A DNA stretch of 64,000 bases from Gentiana macrophylla. Taxonomy: Eukaryota; Streptophyta; Magnoliopsida; Gentianales; Gentianaceae. Positions 59,349 through 64,000 of this stretch are shown in pieces. Within the stretch, counting starts at the first letter, position 1, and each line of letters starts with the position of its first letter. Under the pieces are notes generated by a model. It did not search any database and had not been told where the DNA came from. It saw nothing but the letters and a program-made list of their open reading frames with translations. The position numbers and the translations under genes were made by a program. Where the stretch lies: contig CM047815.1 in assembly GCA_026214975.1 (NCBI GenBank), positions 84,092,800 through 84,156,799 on the forward strand. The letters are read 5' to 3'.

Positions 59349-61340
59349 GTTGCTGTAAATAAAATGACAGAAATTTAATCAAATATACACTACTATATTT
59401 TGCATTTTAGGAATAATAAACTATATAAAGTCTGTCCTACCATTCCAAGGATTTAATCTCACACCTCAGTGCCGCCGCAGGGTCAGTCAAAAAGATGATG
59501 ATTAAACTGAGACAATCTCTCTCAATGATTAAGCTTTGAGAATCGAACATCTTGTGGGAATCAGACATCCCGGGCCTTACTCATTAATTACCTTCATTTT
59601 TCTAGCCTAGATATTTCGAAAATATCCATAAAGTGTGACCTACTATATCAGATCTCAAAGTACGCCCCGAGTATGCCGCTGCAGGTTCGGTCAGTGACTC
59701 AACGAGTACCCGAAATCCTATCATTTCAGAAACCAAGCCTTGAATTTTCGCTAGGGGTGAACACGCCCACAGGGGGCCAGAATCAAGGCGGCTCGATGTG
59801 TCACCCTTCTCTCACGTACTTGCATTTATAGTAGAGGCCGTTGGGGTTGGCTGTCACCTTCCCCGCTCCTACTCAATAATTTGCAAAAGCGGTGGGTTTA
59901 CTAATTATAGTTTCGGCCTTGACAATAAGAAACAATAAATCAAAGTGCTCTGAACATGGTCGGTTAAGTAGGCAAGACCACGCCGTCTTATTCGTTGGAA
60001 CATATGTGACAGTTCAGGCCAATCCAGCAAGAGAAGCCCCGTTTAGCCCGAAGGCTTATCGGCTATGCTAAGTCTTGTTGAACTATTGTAATGTACATCA
60101 CACATGGAGGGGAGTCGATTGAGCCGAAGCTCGGTAGAACTCGCCCAACCATGGTTAGACCATTCCCGAACCCATGTACTGAGATTTTCCGATTTCTAAA
60201 TTGTCAACCAAAGCGCAATCTCGTTTATGATTAAGGTGGGTTCACCGGGAACTCAAAGATCCAAATGGGAGTCACCGGGAATCCATCACTAAAATTGTAA
60301 TGATTGACAAAATCTGGGTCCTCGGTTTTTATAATTATCTACTTATTATTTAAGTACCACATATTAAATTAATAAGCATTCATACTAATTATTCAAGCTA
60401 ATTAAAAAACTATGTGTATGCATTGGAATGGAATCATGAAGATGCAAGTCATTGCAATTTTCCGGTTTTAAGCACGTAATCATGATCAAACACAAAATTA
60501 TACCGAAAAATAAACACCGATATTGACCGTTGGTACCCCCGACTAATTATTTTCTAAGGAAAAGTGAAACTTAATCTTTGTCTTCGAGTCTTGATCTTCG
60601 AATCTTGAACTCGAACCGCCGGATCACGAACCACGAACACCCGCGAGGAGAAAGGTTTTTTAATCAAATAAAACCAATTTATTATAATTAAATAAAACAT
60701 TTTATAATTTTTTTTTTCATTCGGCTGCTTTAAATTATTTCCCAAAATAATTTTTTTTTTTATTATTATCTTTCTGCCAGACGGCAGACATTTAAAGAAA
60801 AAATTGGTTTAAAAAACAATTTACATACAGCCGCACATTTACCCTAGCCGGAAGCTAGGGTTTTAATAAAAAAAATTGCGGCGGCAGAAAGTGCCGCTAC
60901 AGGTGCTGCTGCCAAAAGAAGCTGTTGTGACTTTTTTGCGCTGCTAAAGGTGCTGGACAGCCTTAAAAACAAGGTTTTTTTTAGCCATTTCTCCTCGTTC
61001 ATACCTGGGTTACGCCTCGATCTTCAACTTTTCTTTAAGATCTTCATCTTTTCGAGCCCGGAACATCAAAATTACAATAAAAGATGCTAGTTTCACATAA
61101 TGTTCGGGAAAAAAAGGACATAAAAATACAATTTATATGCTCAATTGTTACTAAACAAAGGAGCTACAAAATAGATCTATGGGTAAACAATACCAACCCA
61201 GTACATCTCTTACCACAACATTCACGAGCATGCATCATGATAAAATTTCGAAATTTACCAAAAAAATGAAATAAAACACCTAAAACATGCTTTTCCACTC
61301 CAAGATCTAAAATTCATATGCTTTTATCGTTAGATCAAAA
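59349..61340 (-). other. Copia-2 long 5' leader
   Basis: About 2 kb between PBS and gag ATG, unusually long for copia. Blocks are conserved with the Copia-1 leader (6255-8310). AT-rich runs at 60650-60780. No supported ORF. Confidence 0.75.
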
Positions 61341-61352
61341 GCTCTGATACCA
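61341..61352 (-). other. Copia-2 primer-binding site (initiator tRNA-Met)
   Basis: On the minus strand TGGTATCAGAGC, the canonical Ty1/copia site, two bases from the LTR. Confidence 0.93.
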
Positions 61353-61354
61353 CT

Positions 61355-62552
61355 TGTTAGAAGTAATATCGTCGGATCAATCATAGATTGACCAGATTAT
61401 GCAGCAGAAGCATCAGATCTAGATCTAAGCGAAAACAAAGAACACAAATTAAAGATCAAACTACAAGGGGGTTTAGGAGCCAACCATTTTATGGTGCTTA
61501 ACTCCAAGATCAAAAGTCTCCTAGAACACGTGTATGAGCAACCACAGCCTTCCAACGTGTGTCTCCCAGCAACACCAAGTGGATGGTATTTCCCGCCGCC
61601 GGACCTCCTTGATATGCTACCTAGAAAACTCAAAGTTTTCTAAACTCAACCCCAAAGAACTATAGACGAAAAATCCAAGCTATATTTCTTCCAATATCGC
61701 GTGTTTTTTGATGTGATAAAAGGTTTGGGAGAGCTCTCTTTATATGGGAGAGCAATCATTGTCCTCCAATGATTTAATTAATTAATACAAAATCGATTGG
61801 ATAATCATTTCCCTAAAAATATATATCTAGAATATTCCAAAATAAATAAGGTTTTAAGAGAGATTCTTTTCCTTAAATTATTTAACACATAAATAATTTA
61901 ATTACATGTCTTATTATTTATTGAGAAAACAAACTTTACAATAATAAATAATACAAATTTCGGCCAAGACCTAGGGTTTGACCTAGTCCACACGAAATTT
62001 CACCATTTTGTGCCGAGTCCATGAAGAATGTATTTTCATGTATTTAATCATCTATTCCAACTAAACAATTAATGCACATATCAAATTAAATAGCCCGATC
62101 CACTATATAATTATAATTGAGGTGAAACGACAAGAAAACTTATTATGCTATTTTGGGAGCCACGTCGGGGACCAGTGACCTATATTCAGTAGCTATAATA
62201 AATCGAATAAAATTATTCATCAGACAGAATAATTATATCCAAGATATTAATTCCGGGATTACACCACCATAAACCTGAAACTGAACTCTATCGAATATAG
62301 ATAACTTACACTCAATTTATGAGTCGAAAGCTCCACTGTATAATCATTACATAAGGATAAATCCTCCATAGACTGTTCACTTCGGTTCAGGAATTTCCGT
62401 AAACCCTTCTTGAAACATATTATCCTTACTTACCATTAACCCCCTAGTGATAAATTAGTTCATAACCAATCTGAAATGAACTCGGCCGATCGATCAGTTC
62501 CTAGGGTTAACAAATAAGGCTACTGTCTGTCTACTTCCCGAGGGAAGGAATG
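61355..62552 (-). repeat. Copia-2 5' LTR, interrupted
   Basis: Begins TGTTAGAAGTAATATCG in plus orientation. CATATAAA on the minus strand near 61738-61745 is the likely TATA box. It corresponds to about 8326-9471 of Copia-1. LTR-E interrupts it after GAATG (62548-62552), the likely TSD. Confidence 0.88.
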
Positions 62553-64000
62553 TGTTGGACTTATTTTACTTAACTTATGTTTTGGTGATGAGTACCAGAC
62601 TAACTGTTATAGTGTAAAGGCAAAAAGATGTCTAGATCTAATGTATAGGCTTACTAGAGTTTGATATTTGTATAGGTTTGATTAAACAAGCACTGTATCT
62701 TGGTCAGCTGACTTACATCAGCAGACTATGCTAGGTCAGCAAGGTAACTTGGTCAGTAGACTAGATTTGTCAATAGACTGTCTAGGCCAGTAGACTAGTT
62801 AGGAGGCTGCTGATAAATGAAGACTGAAGGCTGAGGGGTCAAACTCAGTTAATGAAGGCTAAGGGATCAAACTTAGTATTCAAAGTCAAGAATATGGAAT
62901 CAGAACTTAGGCAAATCTGTGATGACCTAAACTGATTGCATATATATTAGTACAAGGTCTAAGTTCCATAAGTTGGATGATGATTGGAACTTAGTTATGT
63001 TCAATATGGTATAATCTAACTTCATAATTAAAAGTTAGATAAAAGTCAGTCAGCAAAGTACGGACCAGCTAACCAAAAAGGCATATCAGCAGACTTATCA
63101 TCAGGAACCTGCCTGTTAAACTTACATCGAATTATTCAAAGGATACATTGGAAGAAAACATGGATAAGGACAGGTAACAACCTCTGATTTAATCAAATAA
63201 ATCATTGGTCAAGATTAAAGGAACGTTCGGATGAATCAGTCCTTTATCCAATGGTAACAAGTCAAAGGGTGGATGATCGATTTCTGTCAAAAAAGCGATC
63301 GACAATTGTCAGTCCTATGAATAGTGACAGAAACCAACTCAAATGACACAAAATCTGGAACGGCTACATTTGAATTTCAAATACAAGTCACAAGGACTTT
63401 TACCTATAAATAGAAGACTTCCAATTCAGATACAGATGATGATTGATGAAAATTAATGATCTATTGAGCTTTCAGACCCTGCTGATCCTACTGAACGTAA
63501 AGCTACTGACCCAGAGAGAATCTTCAAATGTAATCTGCATTCAAGCTACACCAAGTTTACACACTTGAAGATATAAAGCTGCTGATCATATCATCCTGAT
63601 CAAGTTGCTGAAAGCTGAATCACTTACTTGATTCAATCTTTATTTTATAAGAACCTGCTGAGACAGTGAAGCATCTGTTAGGTGCCAAGGACTGTTATTT
63701 GTGGTGGAGCTGGTGAAGAGGCAATTCTACCCTTCACGGACCAGTGGATGACTCAGAGCAGCAATCACACCTGTTCTCAGTTTTCAGTTTGTGAAACCAT
63801 AGTCACTGGTGAAGGACAAACATCTTAAGGATTTTTGTAACAGGTACATGAAAGATCTCTAGTGAATTACCTTCTACACACAGGAGAAGAGTGGACGTAC
63901 ATGATTACATCACCTGGAATCACTATAAAACTTGCTCATTTACTTACAGCATTTATATTCTACACTTAGTTTACTTAACACATCAATCTACTGAATCTAG
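62553..64000 (+). mobile_element. LTR-E, start of another LTR retrotransposon (LTR only)
   Basis: Begins TGTTGGACTTATTTTAC exactly where the Copia-2 LTR stops, so it is an insertion. TATAAATA at 63405-63412 supports plus orientation and an LTR longer than 1.4 kb. Positions 62700-62805 contain imperfect short repeats of (T/C)CAGTAGACTAG. No coding part is in the window, so the superfamily is not known; the TGTTGGA start is common in copia elements. Confidence 0.65.

Larger units (their letters stand above)
44303..62552 (-). mobile_element. Copia-2, Ty1/copia LTR retrotransposon split by three insertions
   Basis: Minus strand. A 3' LTR fragment (44303-44774), PPT (44775-44787), end of RNase H (to 45256), then after Athila-D the remaining RNase H, RT, integrase, protease and gag (55798-59348), a 2-kb leader, initiator tRNA-Met PBS (61341-61352) and 5' LTR (61355-62552). 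The rest of the 3' LTR lies left of the window beyond Athila-A, and the rest of the 5' LTR lies right of LTR-E. LTR segments resemble those of Copia-1 (for example CCGGGATTAC(G/A)CCACCATAAA), so they are related families. The copia lineage is not assigned. Confidence 0.9.

Noticed and set aside
1..64000. Host protein-coding genes, tRNA or rRNA genes
   Set aside because: All segments are assigned to retroelements; the tRNA-like matches are the primer-binding sites.

Overview
The window is plant nuclear DNA, probably heterochromatin of a flowering plant. It is made entirely of LTR retrotransposons nested inside one another. I see no host gene, tRNA, rRNA or CRISPR array. The evidence is LTRs with TG...CA ends, 5-bp target-site duplications (TSDs), primer-binding sites (PBS) for tRNA-Asp (four Ty3/gypsy elements) and initiator tRNA-Met (two Ty1/copia elements), polypurine tracts (PPT), and broken gag/pol reading frames. 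The gypsy elements look like the Athila lineage. The names Athila-A to -D, Copia-1, Copia-2 and LTR-E are mine; the species cannot be told.

Layout, outermost first. Copia-2 (minus strand) is the oldest visible layer: a 3' LTR piece at 44303-44774, RNase H end at 44775-45256, the rest of pol, gag and leader at 55798-61340, and a 5' LTR at 61355-62552. Three elements interrupt it. Athila-A (minus) ends at 44302 and starts left of the window. Athila-D (plus, 45257-55792, TSD GACTG) split the copia RNase H. LTR-E begins at 62553 and runs off the right edge. Athila-A is in turn interrupted by Copia-1 (minus, 1085-10057, TSD TCCTC), Athila-B (plus, 10340-22072, TSD TCAAC) and Athila-C (minus, 23454-34097, TSD GGCAC). 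Without its inserts Athila-A would be about 14.5 kb. It carries gag, pol, a 132-residue ORF of unknown function, and a large env-position ORF split in frame by Athila-C.

All coding regions are damaged. Athila-C is closest to intact: its pol frame is broken by in-frame stops, most of them CGA-to-TGA changes. Athila-B is the most broken.

The most interesting signals are non-coding structures shared among the Athila elements: (1) arrays of the dyad word GGACGNNCGTCC just upstream of every LTR TATA box in A, B and D, and a second array with its own TATAAATA upstream of the env-position ORF of Athila-A, which looks like an internal promoter; (2) a 10-11 bp stem-loop placed directly after the gag stop codon, with a candidate pol ATG in its loop in B and D; (3) a 22-nt hairpin inside the start of pol, repeated three times in A with synonymous paired changes; (4) a conserved box with a following U-rich/AG tract after pol and again after the 132-residue ORF, resembling a 3' splice region; (5) a duplicated ~50-nt motif upstream of the PPT.

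Differences between LTR pairs are concentrated in CAG/CTG/CG-rich words while AT-rich parts are identical. Some of the frameshifts may therefore be sequencing error in methylated DNA.
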